From NCBI GenBank assembly GCA_036557885.1, contig DATBGS010000145.1:1-64000 (forward strand): 64,000 nt of DNA. The letters are read 5' to 3'. Below the pieces are notes generated by a model. That model had not been told where the DNA came from, did no database searches, and worked only from the letters and a program-made list of their open reading frames with translations. Numbering within the stretch: the first letter of the stretch is position 1; each line of letters opens with the position of its first letter. A program made the position numbers and the translations under genes. Shown here piece by piece: positions 40,323-48,389 of this stretch. The DNA comes from DATBGS01 sp036557885 (GTDB lineage: Bacteria; Chloroflexota; Ktedonobacteria; Ktedonobacterales; DATBGS01).

Positions 40323-42040
40323 ACGATGCTATGCTGAAACGATGCGCGGAATGGTCGGTGCTGCTGGCGGCCAACCAGGAGCACCTGACCCCGGACGAAC
40401 GCCGCGCTCTGGCCAATCATCTGGCTACCTGCCGGGCGTGCCGCCGCGCGCAGGCCGATTTCGCGCTTCAGGATGCTTTTTTGCGCAGGCCATCAGCGCC
40501 GCTGGCGGGTCTGCCGCCAAGGATATTGGCGGCCTGGGCTGAGGAGGATGCGGGAGCGTTGCCCGGCAGGGACGCCGGGGCTACCCCTCAAAGCAGGGGC
40601 ACGGCCAGCAGCACGCTGCTGCCGGGGCGTCCGGCGCGGCAGCGTTCGCTGCGCGTCTACAAGGCGCTGAGTGGGCTGGCAGCGGTGCTGGTGGTGGCGC
40701 TGCTGGTGAGCGCGCTGGTGATGAGCCATCTGCCCACAGCGAGCCATCCAACGGGCCAGGGCACGCAGGTGCCTGGCACGCAGGTGCCTGGCACGGCCAC
40801 GCCTACCGCGCAAGCAGCGACACCCACCGCGACACCCAGCGCGACGCCCGCACCAAAGGGCGGCTGGGTGATTCCGCCAGGGCTGGCGAATCTGAAAAGT
40901 GAGCCAATGCTTGCTCCCAGCAATCCCAATATCATCTATCAGGTTGTCTCTAGTGATGGTCAGACGACGGCGCCAATCATCAAGCGCAGCGATGACGGCG
41001 GCGCGACGTGGCGCTCGCGGCAGGCGCCTTTTGTGGCGTCCGGCCAGATATTCGGGGCGGCGCTGGCCGTCAGCCCATTTGACGCGCAGGTGTTGGTGCT
41101 GCAAGTGGCGTATTATGCCTCGGTGAGCATGCCCACTGCCTGCCCAGATACGTCGGCAGCGGCGAGGGTAGAGGCGGCGCGCGCCGGATTTGCGCTGTGT
41201 TATCTGCACTATCTGAGCCGGGATGGGGGAAGCCACTGGCAAGGGCTGGCGCTGCCGGTTTCAGACCAGGAGGCGGTGATTACAGTCCTGGAGCCAATCG
41301 GGACGCTCACGGCGTCTGGTGGGCCGCTGCTGGTGGCGCAGGGGACGCGCCTGTATGCGTACATGGATAACCCAGGCGGGCAGCATTTGCTGCTGAGCGC
41401 GGATGGCGGCCAGACCTGGCGCGTGGATGATCAGGGGGTTCTGGCAGCCGGGCGCTCTCTGTGTGGGGCGCTGGCGCTGCCTGCGCCGGATGGGGCTGTC
41501 GTTTTTGCCATCGCCAACACGCTCCCTTGTGGAAGTGGAGGCACGCAGGAACTCTGGCGCAGCGATGATGCGGGCGCGAACTGGCACCGGGCTGGACCGC
41601 TGCCAGGCCCGGCAGCGGTAAATGTGCAATCGTTTGTTGTCTCCCGCCAGGGCAGCGGCGCGATGCCGCTGATCTATCTCTTTCAACCCATCGGCCTGGT
41701 CGCGCCAAGCGCTGTGAAGGTGAGCACCGATGGGGGCGCTACCTGGGTTTTGGCCCCTGATGAGGGCATGCAGGCTGGCGTCTATACGTTCTTCGGGCCG
41801 CTGGCTGTGCTGGGCGATGGCAGTGTGCTGGCTGGCGTACAGACGCCTACCAGTACGCAGCCCTATCTGGCGATGTCGCTCTATCGCTGGAAGCCAGGGG
41901 AGGATGCCTGGCACGAGGTGACGCCAGGGGTGGTGGGTGCGCCGGTCTATGTGTTGGTGACGGGGCAGCCAGAGACGATCTGGATGGTTACTTCTGATGG
42001 GCAGGGGGGGTACACGGCGCAGCGCGTTGGCACGCCGTAA
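40319..42040 (+). CDS. Anti-sigma factor with extracytoplasmic Asp-box propeller (copy 1)
   Basis: A 573-residue membrane protein. The cytoplasmic N-terminus has the zinc-binding anti-sigma motif HxxxCxxC (His34, Cys38, Cys41 in LANHLATCRACR). A membrane helix (about 115-136) and a Thr/Pro-rich spacer lead to an extracytoplasmic domain of about 390 residues. It carries repeated Asp-boxes (SDDGGATW, SRDGGSHW, SADGGQTW, SDDAGANW, STDGGATW), the mark of sialidase/BNR-type beta-propellers, but no sialidase active site is evident. It likely holds the sigma factor until the outer domain senses a ligand, possibly a glycan; that is inference. Residues 81-97 are encoded by a REP-like repeat. Confidence 0.88.
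   Translation: MNDAMLKRCAEWSVLLAANQEHLTPDERRALANHLATCRACRRAQADFALQDAFLRRPSAPLAGLPPRILAAWAEEDAGALPGRDAGATPQSRGTASSTLLPGRPARQRSLRVYKALSGLAAVLVVALLVSALVMSHLPTASHPTGQGTQVPGTQVPGTATPTAQAATPTATPSATPAPKGGWVIPPGLANLKSEPMLAPSNPNIIYQVVSSDGQTTAPIIKRSDDGGATWRSRQAPFVASGQIFGAALAVSPFDAQVLVLQVAYYASVSMPTACPDTSAAARVEAARAGFALCYLHYLSRDGGSHWQGLALPVSDQEAVITVLEPIGTLTASGGPLLVAQGTRLYAYMDNPGGQHLLLSADGGQTWRVDDQGVLAAGRSLCGALALPAPDGAVVFAIANTLPCGSGGTQELWRSDDAGANWHRAGPLPGPAAVNVQSFVVSRQGSGAMPLIYLFQPIGLVAPSAVKVSTDGGATWVLAPDEGMQAGVYTFFGPLAVLGDGSVLAGVQTPTSTQPYLAMSLYRWKPGEDAWHEVTPGVVGAPVYVLVTGQPETIWMVTSDGQGGYTAQRVGTP
40559..40605. repeat. REP-like modules inside the anti-sigma frame
   Basis: GCCCGGCAGGGACGCCGGGG, then CTACCCCTCAAAGCAGGGGC. 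These modules recur at 4920, 44707, 51059 and 62928. They are in frame and encode LPGRDAGATPQSRGTAS in the juxtamembrane linker. The paralogue at 43008 lacks them. Confidence 0.8.
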
Positions 42041-42066
42041 GCAAAAATGGCGCGGGCATCCCCAAA

Positions 42067-42225
42067 GCCACGAGAGCTGGCGACTAAAGATCGCGCCTAG
42101 AGGCGTCTGCGGACGCCACCCCTAAGACAGAAGGGCACCCTAAGACAGAAGGGCACGGCGGCAAGTCCCTCTACAGGGACTCCCCACCCCAGGGACGCCA
42201 GCATACGTAACCCGCCTACGCATGC
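42067..42225 (+). repeat. MITE-like element, copy C, partial, with an 18-bp tandem duplication
   Basis: The left end GCCACGAGAGCTGGCGACTA matches copy B. The middle carries CCTAAGACAGAAGGGCAC twice in tandem (42121-42138 and 42139-42156), which copy B lacks. The right terminal repeat is missing. It occupies much of the 344-base gap between the two sigma/anti-sigma units, which holds no gene. Confidence 0.75.
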
Positions 42226-42384
42226 TAAGACGATGGCAGCGGGTTGCTGGTGCTACAGGCGCCCGGCCTGTGAACTTCCTCACACCGCGCCCAAAGAGCC
42301 TACTCGTCTGAAAGATTCTTTGTCAGCAGTGCATTATAAAGGATGGCTGGAGCACAAAGAACGGACGACAGAGGAGGGTCATAG

Positions 42385-43011
42385 ATGTTTCAGTGGTCAC
42401 TCCATTCACCTCCGCCGCTGCCTGCCCCTGATAGCCCAGAAATGGGGTTGGTGGAGCGAGCGCGTGCTGGAGATCGGGCAGCCTTTACGGTGCTTTTTCA
42501 GCAGTATAACGCGCCGATTTGTCGCTATCTGGCCCATCTGGTGGGCAATGAAGAAATTGGGCGAGACCTGGCACAAGAGACCTTCATCGCGGCGTGGCGC
42601 TCCTTACCAGGATTACAGGAGGGGCTGCGTTTTAGTCCCTGGCTCTATCGCATTGCGACGAATCAGGCATACGCGCACCTGCGCCGCGCCCGCCTGATTA
42701 CCTGGCTGCCGTTTGCTGACTCGGAGGGAGGGTCCGGGGTGAGGCACCCCACCGTTGCCGGGCCGGAACACCGGGTCAGCGAGGCAGAACTGCTTGCCCT
42801 GGCGCTGGCAGAGGTGACGCCGAAATATCGGGCGTGTCTGCTGTTGCAGGTGCAGGAAGGCTTCAGCCAGCGTGAGATCGGCCAGCTTCTCCACATTTCT
42901 GAAAAGAGTGTGGGCATTTGTGTCAGTCGTGGGCGGGAACAGTTCCGCAAGGCGTATTTGCGCCTGAATCCTGTTTTCGCTCGCACCAGGAAGGGAGGAA
43001 CAGCACAATGA
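42385..43011 (+). CDS. ECF-type RNA polymerase sigma factor (copy 2)
   Basis: A 208-residue ECF sigma factor, paralogue of the one at 39702. Region 2 is LVERARAGDRAAFTVLFQQY with RDLAQETFIAAWRSLP and SPWLYRIATNQAYAHLRR. Region 4 holds EVTPKYRACLLLQVQEGF and SQREIGQLLHISEKSVGICV. Differences from copy 1 gather in the recognition helix (ENQIGVYV against EKSVGICV), so the two may read different promoters. ATG 42385 has GAGGAGGG upstream. The stop overlaps the anti-sigma ATG by four bases, as in copy 1. Duplication of the whole pair is the simplest origin. Confidence 0.93.
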   Translation: MFQWSLHSPPPLPAPDSPEMGLVERARAGDRAAFTVLFQQYNAPICRYLAHLVGNEEIGRDLAQETFIAAWRSLPGLQEGLRFSPWLYRIATNQAYAHLRRARLITWLPFADSEGGSGVRHPTVAGPEHRVSEAELLALALAEVTPKYRACLLLQVQEGFSQREIGQLLHISEKSVGICVSRGREQFRKAYLRLNPVFARTRKGGTAQ

Positions 43012-44660
43012 GCACTGGAATTCCCCAGCCATGTTCTGAATGGGCTGTTTTGTTGGCTGCCAATCCAGACGAATTAACGCCCGCTGATCGTACTGCTCTG
43101 GCATCTCACCTTGTGTCCTGCCAGGAGTGCCCGGCGGTCCTGGCGCAGTACCAGCATTTGGATAGTTCTCTTCAGCGTTTACCAAGGCCCGCGCCGCTGG
43201 CCGATCTTCCTGAGGGGCTGCTGCGGCTGTGGGAGGAAGATGATCGCCAGCGGAGAAGTTCGGGTTTCCCACTTCTCCAGAGGAAAGGCAAAAATAGTAT
43301 GCAAATCAACAATAAATCAGATGTTTTATCTCCCTCTCCGGCGCGGCTGCCGGAAAAGCGAAGGAGCCGTCGGGTCATTGGGACGTTGAGCGCGCTGGCG
43401 GCTGTGCTGGTGGTGGGGTTGCTGACGACGGCGCTGGTGTTGAGCCGCCTCCAGGCGCACCCCAACACTCCGGCGAACGGAAAGACGCCAACCGTGCCCA
43501 CCTCGACGCCTGTCGTCTTTGGAAACACCTGGATGGTGCCACAGGGGTTGGCGGAACTGGATGGTGAGCCGGTGATCGCTCCGAGCAATCCACAGGTGCT
43601 CTATCGCATTACGGTGTCGGATACGTCGGCTGTGCCGTTGAAGTTGTTCCGCAGCAGAGATGGAGGAGCGAACTGGCAGAGCCTATCTTTTCCAGCCACG
43701 CCTGGGCTGATAGGGGACACGCTGATTGCGGTTAGCCCACTCAACGCGCAGACGGTGGTGCTGCAACTGGCGCTGAATGGTGGAGACTGCCCTGCTGCGC
43801 AGGCGCAGAATGGTGGCCCTCTGGCGGCATTTGGGCCAGGTCCGTCGGTGTGCTATGCGCATTATGTGAGTGTGGACGGAGGGGACCATTGGAGTACGTT
43901 GCATCTGCCGAATGCAGCCGCGTTCGCGGGGGCTGAGCAGTTGTTCCCGATGGGTGGGGTGTATTCACCATTAGCGTTCCTGCGGGCACAAGGGTCGCGT
44001 CTGTATGCAGAATACGGGGTGGATACCAATGAGGTAGGTTTGATCACCAGCACAGATGGCGGCTTGACCTGGGGCCTGGCTATGCAGGCTGTTATCGGCC
44101 AGAACCTGGTGATGTGTGATGCGCTGCCGGTGCCTGACTCGTCAGAGGTGTTTGCGATTGCAGAGGCTACCTCGTGTCAGGGTGGCGGGCCGCTGCAAGT
44201 CTGGAAGAGTACGGATGCTGGCGCGACCTGGACGATGGTGAATACGCTCTCTGGAACGGGAGAGCAGGGTATGGCGGTAGCCAGCCAGGGGGGCGCTGCA
44301 CATCCGCTCTTGTATGTGAATGTTGCCAGCGATAGTTCGTTGGCGGGTGATCTGATGGCAAGCAGCGATGAGGGGGCGACCTGGGTGAAGGCTCCCACGC
44401 AGGGGATACCCGCTGGCCTGCAACAGCAGACTGGCCCGCTGGGAGCGCTGAGCGATGGTTCGGTGCTGGTGGCTTTTGGGGCAGTGGACAATTCGGCTCA
44501 AATGACGCTGTATCGTTGGAAGGCAGGCGACGCAGCCTGGCAGCAGGTGGGGCCGTCGTTTGGTGGCTCACCCGATTATGTGCTGGTGGCTGATGGGACG
44601 TTCTGGCTGGTGACGGTTCGGGGCCAGGGGGAGTTTACGCTCCAGCGTTTGGGTAACTAA
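43008..44660 (+). CDS. Anti-sigma factor with extracytoplasmic Asp-box propeller (copy 2)
   Basis: A 550-residue paralogue of the product at 40319. The zinc motif is at the same positions (His34, Cys38, Cys41 in LASHLVSCQEC). A membrane helix lies at about 125-146. The outer domain again carries Asp-boxes: SRDGGANW, SVDGGDHW, STDGGLTW, STDAGATW and SSDEGATW. The juxtamembrane linker differs completely from copy 1 and has no repeat insertion. The outer domains have diverged more than the sigma factors, which suggests different ligands. AAGGGAGGA precedes the ATG at 43008. A strong hairpin follows the stop at 44680. Confidence 0.88.
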   Translation: MSTGIPQPCSEWAVLLAANPDELTPADRTALASHLVSCQECPAVLAQYQHLDSSLQRLPRPAPLADLPEGLLRLWEEDDRQRRSSGFPLLQRKGKNSMQINNKSDVLSPSPARLPEKRRSRRVIGTLSALAAVLVVGLLTTALVLSRLQAHPNTPANGKTPTVPTSTPVVFGNTWMVPQGLAELDGEPVIAPSNPQVLYRITVSDTSAVPLKLFRSRDGGANWQSLSFPATPGLIGDTLIAVSPLNAQTVVLQLALNGGDCPAAQAQNGGPLAAFGPGPSVCYAHYVSVDGGDHWSTLHLPNAAAFAGAEQLFPMGGVYSPLAFLRAQGSRLYAEYGVDTNEVGLITSTDGGLTWGLAMQAVIGQNLVMCDALPVPDSSEVFAIAEATSCQGGGPLQVWKSTDAGATWTMVNTLSGTGEQGMAVASQGGAAHPLLYVNVASDSSLAGDLMASSDEGATWVKAPTQGIPAGLQQQTGPLGALSDGSVLVAFGAVDNSAQMTLYRWKAGDAAWQQVGPSFGGSPDYVLVADGTFWLVTVRGQGEFTLQRLGN

Positions 44661-44679
44661 CGCCTTTGCGCATACAAGT

Positions 44680-44706
44680 GGGCGCGTCGCAACGTGCGAC
44701 GCGCCC
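44680..44706. terminator. Hairpin between convergent genes
   Basis: GGGCGCGTCGCA at 44680-44691 pairs perfectly with 44695-44706 around ACG. No T run follows. It lies between the anti-sigma stop and the convergent gabT stop. Confidence 0.7.
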
Positions 44707-44754
44707 TAGCCCCGGCGACCCTGCCGGGGCTACCCCTCAAGGCAGGGGCACGGC
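44707..44754. repeat. REP-like modules after the anti-sigma gene
   Basis: TAGCCCCGGCGACCCTGCCG, then GGGCTACCCCTCAAGGCAGG. The order of the two modules is the same as the copy inside the anti-sigma frame at 40559. Confidence 0.75.
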
Positions 44755-44762
44755 AAACAAGG

Positions 44763-46109
44763 TTATGCTTCTGAAAGAGCGGCTTCCAGGATGTCCAACC
44801 CGGCGTTAAGCTGCTCCCTGGTGGTGACGAGCGGCATGAGCAGGCGGATGACGTTATCATAGAGGCCGGCTTTGATGAGCAGCACGCCTTTGTCGCGGCA
44901 GCGGTTGAGGATGGCGGAGGTTTCGGTGCTGGCGGGTTCTTTGGTGGTGCGGTCGCGCACCAGTTCCATTGCGACCATCGCGCCCAGGCCGCGCACTTCG
45001 CCAATGATGGGGAAGCGCTCCTGCCAGCCTTTCATGCGCTTTGTTGCCGTCCAACCAAGCTCGGCACCCTTCTCTACCAGGTTTTCCTGCTCAAAGACAT
45101 CGAGCACAGCCAGCGCTGCGGCGCAGGCGACGGGGTTGCCGCCGTAGGTTCCGCCGAGGCCGCCGGGGTGGACGGCATCCATGATTTCGGTCTTGCCGAT
45201 GATGGCCGCCAGCGGCAGGCCCGCGCCCAGCGATTTGGCCGAGACGAGCAGGTCGGGCTGGAGGCCCTCCCAGTCGCAGGCCCACATTTTGCCGGTGCGC
45301 CCGTAGCCGGTCTGTACTTCGTCGGCAATGAGGACGATGCCATGCGCTGAGGTGATGCCGCGCAGGTCGGAGAGGAAGCCTTCCGGCGGGACGACAAAGC
45401 CGCCTTCGCCCTGCACCGGCTCAATGACGATGGCCGCGACGCGCTCTGGCTCGGCTTGCGTGGCAAAGGCGCGCTCCAGGGCGTCCAGGGCGTATTTGCG
45501 GGCGTCGCCTTCGGTGCGGTAGGGATAGGGGAAGGGCAGGCGCACGATCTCTGGCGCGAGCGGGCCAAACCCGGCGCGATAGGGGCGGGCTTTTCCGGTG
45601 AGGCTCATGGTGAGCAGGGTGCGCCCGTGAAAGCTGTTTTCAAAGCTGAAGACGGTGGGCCGCCCGGTGGCGTAGCGGGCTACTTTGATGGCGTTTTCGA
45701 TGGCTTCGGCGCCGCTGTTGACAAAGAAGACTTTTTTGGCGAAGCTGCCAGGCGTAATCTCTGTCAGGCGCCTGGCGAGCTTGATGTAGACATCGGGCAT
45801 GGCGACATGCGCGCAGGTGTGGGTGTAGTGCGCGGCCTGGCGCTGGATGGCAGCGACGACTGCCGGGTGGGAGTGGCCGACGTTCATGGTGCCGATGCCG
45901 CCCGCAAAATCAAGGAAGTGGTTGCCGTCTACATCTTCTAAGATGGCGCCCATCCCCCGCGCCGGGACGATGTGATGGTAGGAGTAGACGCCGTTGGCGA
46001 CGTAATCGTGGCGCTCTGCCTCCAGCGCCAGCGATTTTGGGCCGGGGATGGCGGTTTTGATGCTGGGCTGGGTGACGTGCTGTTCTGGTTTGGGTTTGGT
46101 GGTTGCCAT
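44763..46109 (-). CDS. gabT: 4-aminobutyrate aminotransferase family protein
   Basis: A 448-residue class III PLP aminotransferase. It moves the amino group of 4-aminobutyrate (or a related omega-amino acid) to 2-oxoglutarate. The PLP lysine is Lys292 in SAKSLGAGLP. LIADEVQTGYGRTG holds the cofactor-binding Asp263. NSGAEAIENAIKVAR and SFHGRTLLTMSLTGK are family signatures. ATG 46109 has AAGG 8 nt upstream and is preferred to GTG 46118. An aminobutyraldehyde dehydrogenase-like gene lies upstream at 46814 on the same strand, with a DUF1003 gene between. Together they could take putrescine-derived 4-aminobutyraldehyde to succinate semialdehyde. Confidence 0.88.
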   Translation of the reverse strand: MATTKPKPEQHVTQPSIKTAIPGPKSLALEAERHDYVANGVYSYHHIVPARGMGAILEDVDGNHFLDFAGGIGTMNVGHSHPAVVAAIQRQAAHYTHTCAHVAMPDVYIKLARRLTEITPGSFAKKVFFVNSGAEAIENAIKVARYATGRPTVFSFENSFHGRTLLTMSLTGKARPYRAGFGPLAPEIVRLPFPYPYRTEGDARKYALDALERAFATQAEPERVAAIVIEPVQGEGGFVVPPEGFLSDLRGITSAHGIVLIADEVQTGYGRTGKMWACDWEGLQPDLLVSAKSLGAGLPLAAIIGKTEIMDAVHPGGLGGTYGGNPVACAAALAVLDVFEQENLVEKGAELGWTATKRMKGWQERFPIIGEVRGLGAMVAMELVRDRTTKEPASTETSAILNRCRDKGVLLIKAGLYDNVIRLLMPLVTTREQLNAGLDILEAALSEA

Positions 46110-46123
46110 AGGGTACACCTTCT

Positions 46124-46723
46124 TTACTGTTTGGGTGAGGCCAGGCTTTGCTCAAGTTTGCTCATCCTATCCTCGATGGCTTGATGCTGCGACTCTAGCC
46201 GCTGCAAGATTTGGAGAATGAGTTCGTCCTGGTGGTCCAGATGCCCCATGATGTGCCGAATCTCTTCTTCGCCCTTCTGGTCCGTCTGGTAATCGTTTAC
46301 AGCGGTCAATCTATCCTTGTCGGCCTGGCGATTCTGAGACATCATCACAAACGGCGCAGCGAATGCGGCTTGGAAGGACAATGCGAGATTGAGTAGTATG
46401 TAAGGATAACTATCCCAGTGAAAGTAGAACCATGCCACCGAGTTTAAGATGATCCAGAGTGCGAGGATTATACTCTGGGTGATGATAAATCTCCAACTTC
46501 CGACAGTGGCTGCAACCTGATCGGCAATCTTGGCCCCCATAGTGAGCCGTTCCTCGTGCTCTTTGTTGACATCCATGATCGCTGGGTGGTCGTGCTTGAA
46601 CTTGGGGAAGCGCAGATGATGCAGGCTCTCGGAAACTTCCAGGGAAAGGTGCTTGAGGCTTTCAAGCTCCTGGTGAGCTTTGCTTGGCCCGGTCTTGCTG
46701 CTGGATTTGGCGCTGATGTCCAT
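46124..46723 (-). CDS. DUF1003 membrane protein
   Basis: A 199-residue DUF1003 protein. The domain (about 70-170) shows MGAKIADQVAATVGSWRFII, two membrane segments (SIILALWIILNSVAWFYF and YILLNLALSFQAAFAAPFVM) and the conserved SQNRQADKDRLTAVNDYQTD. The C-terminus is a coiled coil (LQRLESQHQAIEDRMSKLEQ). The function is not established. It sits between gabT and the aldehyde dehydrogenase on the same strand, 14 bases from gabT, so it may share their transcript even though a strong hairpin separates it from the dehydrogenase. ATG 46723 has AAAGGGG upstream. Confidence 0.88.
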   Translation of the reverse strand: MDISAKSSSKTGPSKAHQELESLKHLSLEVSESLHHLRFPKFKHDHPAIMDVNKEHEERLTMGAKIADQVAATVGSWRFIITQSIILALWIILNSVAWFYFHWDSYPYILLNLALSFQAAFAAPFVMMSQNRQADKDRLTAVNDYQTDQKGEEEIRHIMGHLDHQDELILQILQRLESQHQAIEDRMSKLEQSLASPKQ

Positions 46724-46772
46724 GATAGACCCCTTTCTTGTTTGTGCTGGTGCGAGGAGAAACCTTATATAC

Positions 46773-46810
46773 ATTGCCCAGTTCTGGCAAATCTGCCAGA
46801 ACTGGGCAAT
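46773..46810 (-). terminator. Perfect 17-bp hairpin after the dehydrogenase gene
   Basis: ATTGCCCAGTTCTGGCA at 46773-46789 pairs perfectly with 46794-46810, loop AATC. It lies just after the stop of the aldehyde dehydrogenase. There is no good T run, so read-through is possible. Confidence 0.75.
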
Positions 46811-46813
46811 ACA

Positions 46814-48319
46814 CTAGCCCGCGTCGCCAAAGACGGTGTAGTGCCAGCCTTTGCGGGCATCGCCGCTGAGGTCGAGCATGACGTGCTTGATCTGGGTGTA
46901 TTCGTCCAGCGAATACTGCGACATGTCTTTGCCAAACCCGCTTTGCTTGTAGCCACCGTGTGGCATTTCGCTGCTGAGCGGCAGGTGATCGTTGACCCAG
47001 ACGGTGCCAAATTGGAGTTTGGCCGAGGCACGCATGGCCTTATGCACGTCTTTGGTCCAGACGGAGGAGGCCAGGCCGTAGTCTACATCGTTGGCTTTGG
47101 CGAGCACTTCGTCTTCCGTTTCGAAGGGCAGGACGGTGACGACGGGGCCAAAGATTTCGGTCTGGACGGCTTCGGCTTTGTTGTCTTCGATGGTGAGCAC
47201 GGTGGGCTGGAAGAAGTAGCCGTCCTCGAAGCCGTGTACGTGCGCGCGGTGGCCGCCGGTTTTGACGTGGCCTTTGGCGCGATGCACAAAGCCTTCCACA
47301 CGCTCGCGCTGGGCGGCGGAGACGAGCGGCCCCATGTCAGTGTGCTCGTCGGCGGGGTTGCCCACGCGAATCTGGTGCACTTTTGCCAGAAAGCTGTCCA
47401 TGAATGTATCATAGATGCCCTTCTGGAGGTAGATGCGGGTTGCTGCGGTGCAATCCTGGCCGGTGTTGACGAAGGCGCCCACGACGCCGCCGTTGGCGGC
47501 GGCTTCGATGTCGGCGTCGTCATAGACGATGAAGGGCGCTTTGCCGCCCAGTTCCAGGTGCAGCTTTTTGAGGCGGGCGGCGCCATCGGCCATGATAGCG
47601 CGGCCAGTGGCGGTGTCGCCGGTGAGCGAGATCATGGCGACATCGGGGTGCTGCACGAGGCCGCGCCCAACGGTGCCGCCGGGTCCGGTGATGACGTTGA
47701 GGACGCCAGCGGGCAGGCCCGCTTCCATCGCCAGTTCGCCAATGATGAGCGCGGTGAGCGGGGTGATGGTGGCGGGCTTGAGGACGACGGTGTTGCCAGC
47801 GGCCAGCGCGGGGCCGATCTTCCAGGCGGCCATCAGGAAGGGGTAGTTCCAGGGGGCAATTTGCCCGACGACGCCAATTGGCTCGCGGCGGATGATGCCG
47901 GTGTAGCCGGGGGTGTATTCGGCGGCGGATTTGCCTTCGAGGTGGCGGGCGGCGCCCGCGAAATAGCGCAGGTTATCAATGGCAAAGGGGATGTCGCTGT
48001 CGCGGGCCAGTTTGATGGGCTTGCCCACGTTGTCGGATTCGACCTTGGCAAGTTCGCCCGCGTGCGCCTCCAGCAAATCGGCAAACTTGTGCAGGGCGGC
48101 GGCGCGCCCGCCACCGCCAATGCCGGTCCAGCGGCCATCGCTAAACGCTTCTTTGGCTGCTGCGACGGCGCGGTTGAGGTCGTCCAGGTTGCCGTCTGGT
48201 ACGCGGGCAAAGGGTTTGCCGGTGGCGGGGTTGATCACGTCCACCCATTTGCCGCTGGCGCTTTCGACTTGTTCGCCGTTGATGAGAAACTTGTACTCGC
48301 TCTTTTGGATGACGGCCAT
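46814..48319 (-). CDS. Aminobutyraldehyde dehydrogenase-like aldehyde dehydrogenase
   Basis: A 501-residue NAD(P)-dependent aldehyde dehydrogenase. The catalytic cysteine is Cys290 in FVNTGQDCTAATR, the general base is Glu256 in LELGGK, and Asn158 is in PWNYPF. The GQDC context is typical of gamma-aminobutyraldehyde dehydrogenases, which oxidise 4-aminobutyraldehyde to GABA in putrescine breakdown. The nearby gabT supports this role. Succinate semialdehyde dehydrogenase is an alternative. ATG 48319 follows AGAGGAGTT. The gene belongs to a minus-strand run from 50959 to 44763. Confidence 0.88.
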   Translation of the reverse strand: MAVIQKSEYKFLINGEQVESASGKWVDVINPATGKPFARVPDGNLDDLNRAVAAAKEAFSDGRWTGIGGGGRAAALHKFADLLEAHAGELAKVESDNVGKPIKLARDSDIPFAIDNLRYFAGAARHLEGKSAAEYTPGYTGIIRREPIGVVGQIAPWNYPFLMAAWKIGPALAAGNTVVLKPATITPLTALIIGELAMEAGLPAGVLNVITGPGGTVGRGLVQHPDVAMISLTGDTATGRAIMADGAARLKKLHLELGGKAPFIVYDDADIEAAANGGVVGAFVNTGQDCTAATRIYLQKGIYDTFMDSFLAKVHQIRVGNPADEHTDMGPLVSAAQRERVEGFVHRAKGHVKTGGHRAHVHGFEDGYFFQPTVLTIEDNKAEAVQTEIFGPVVTVLPFETEDEVLAKANDVDYGLASSVWTKDVHKAMRASAKLQFGTVWVNDHLPLSSEMPHGGYKQSGFGKDMSQYSLDEYTQIKHVMLDLSGDARKGWHYTVFGDAG

Positions 48320-48389
48320 AACTCCTCTACTCTCTTTGTTGGCTAAGGGCGAGTGAAACCGCCCTGAATCTCACAAAACACATCTGTGC

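Noticed and set aside
46556..48346. 596-residue open frame antisense to the aldehyde dehydrogenase
   Set aside because: It lies opposite a complete enzyme with all catalytic residues. Its Val/Gly/Asp-rich translation matches no family.
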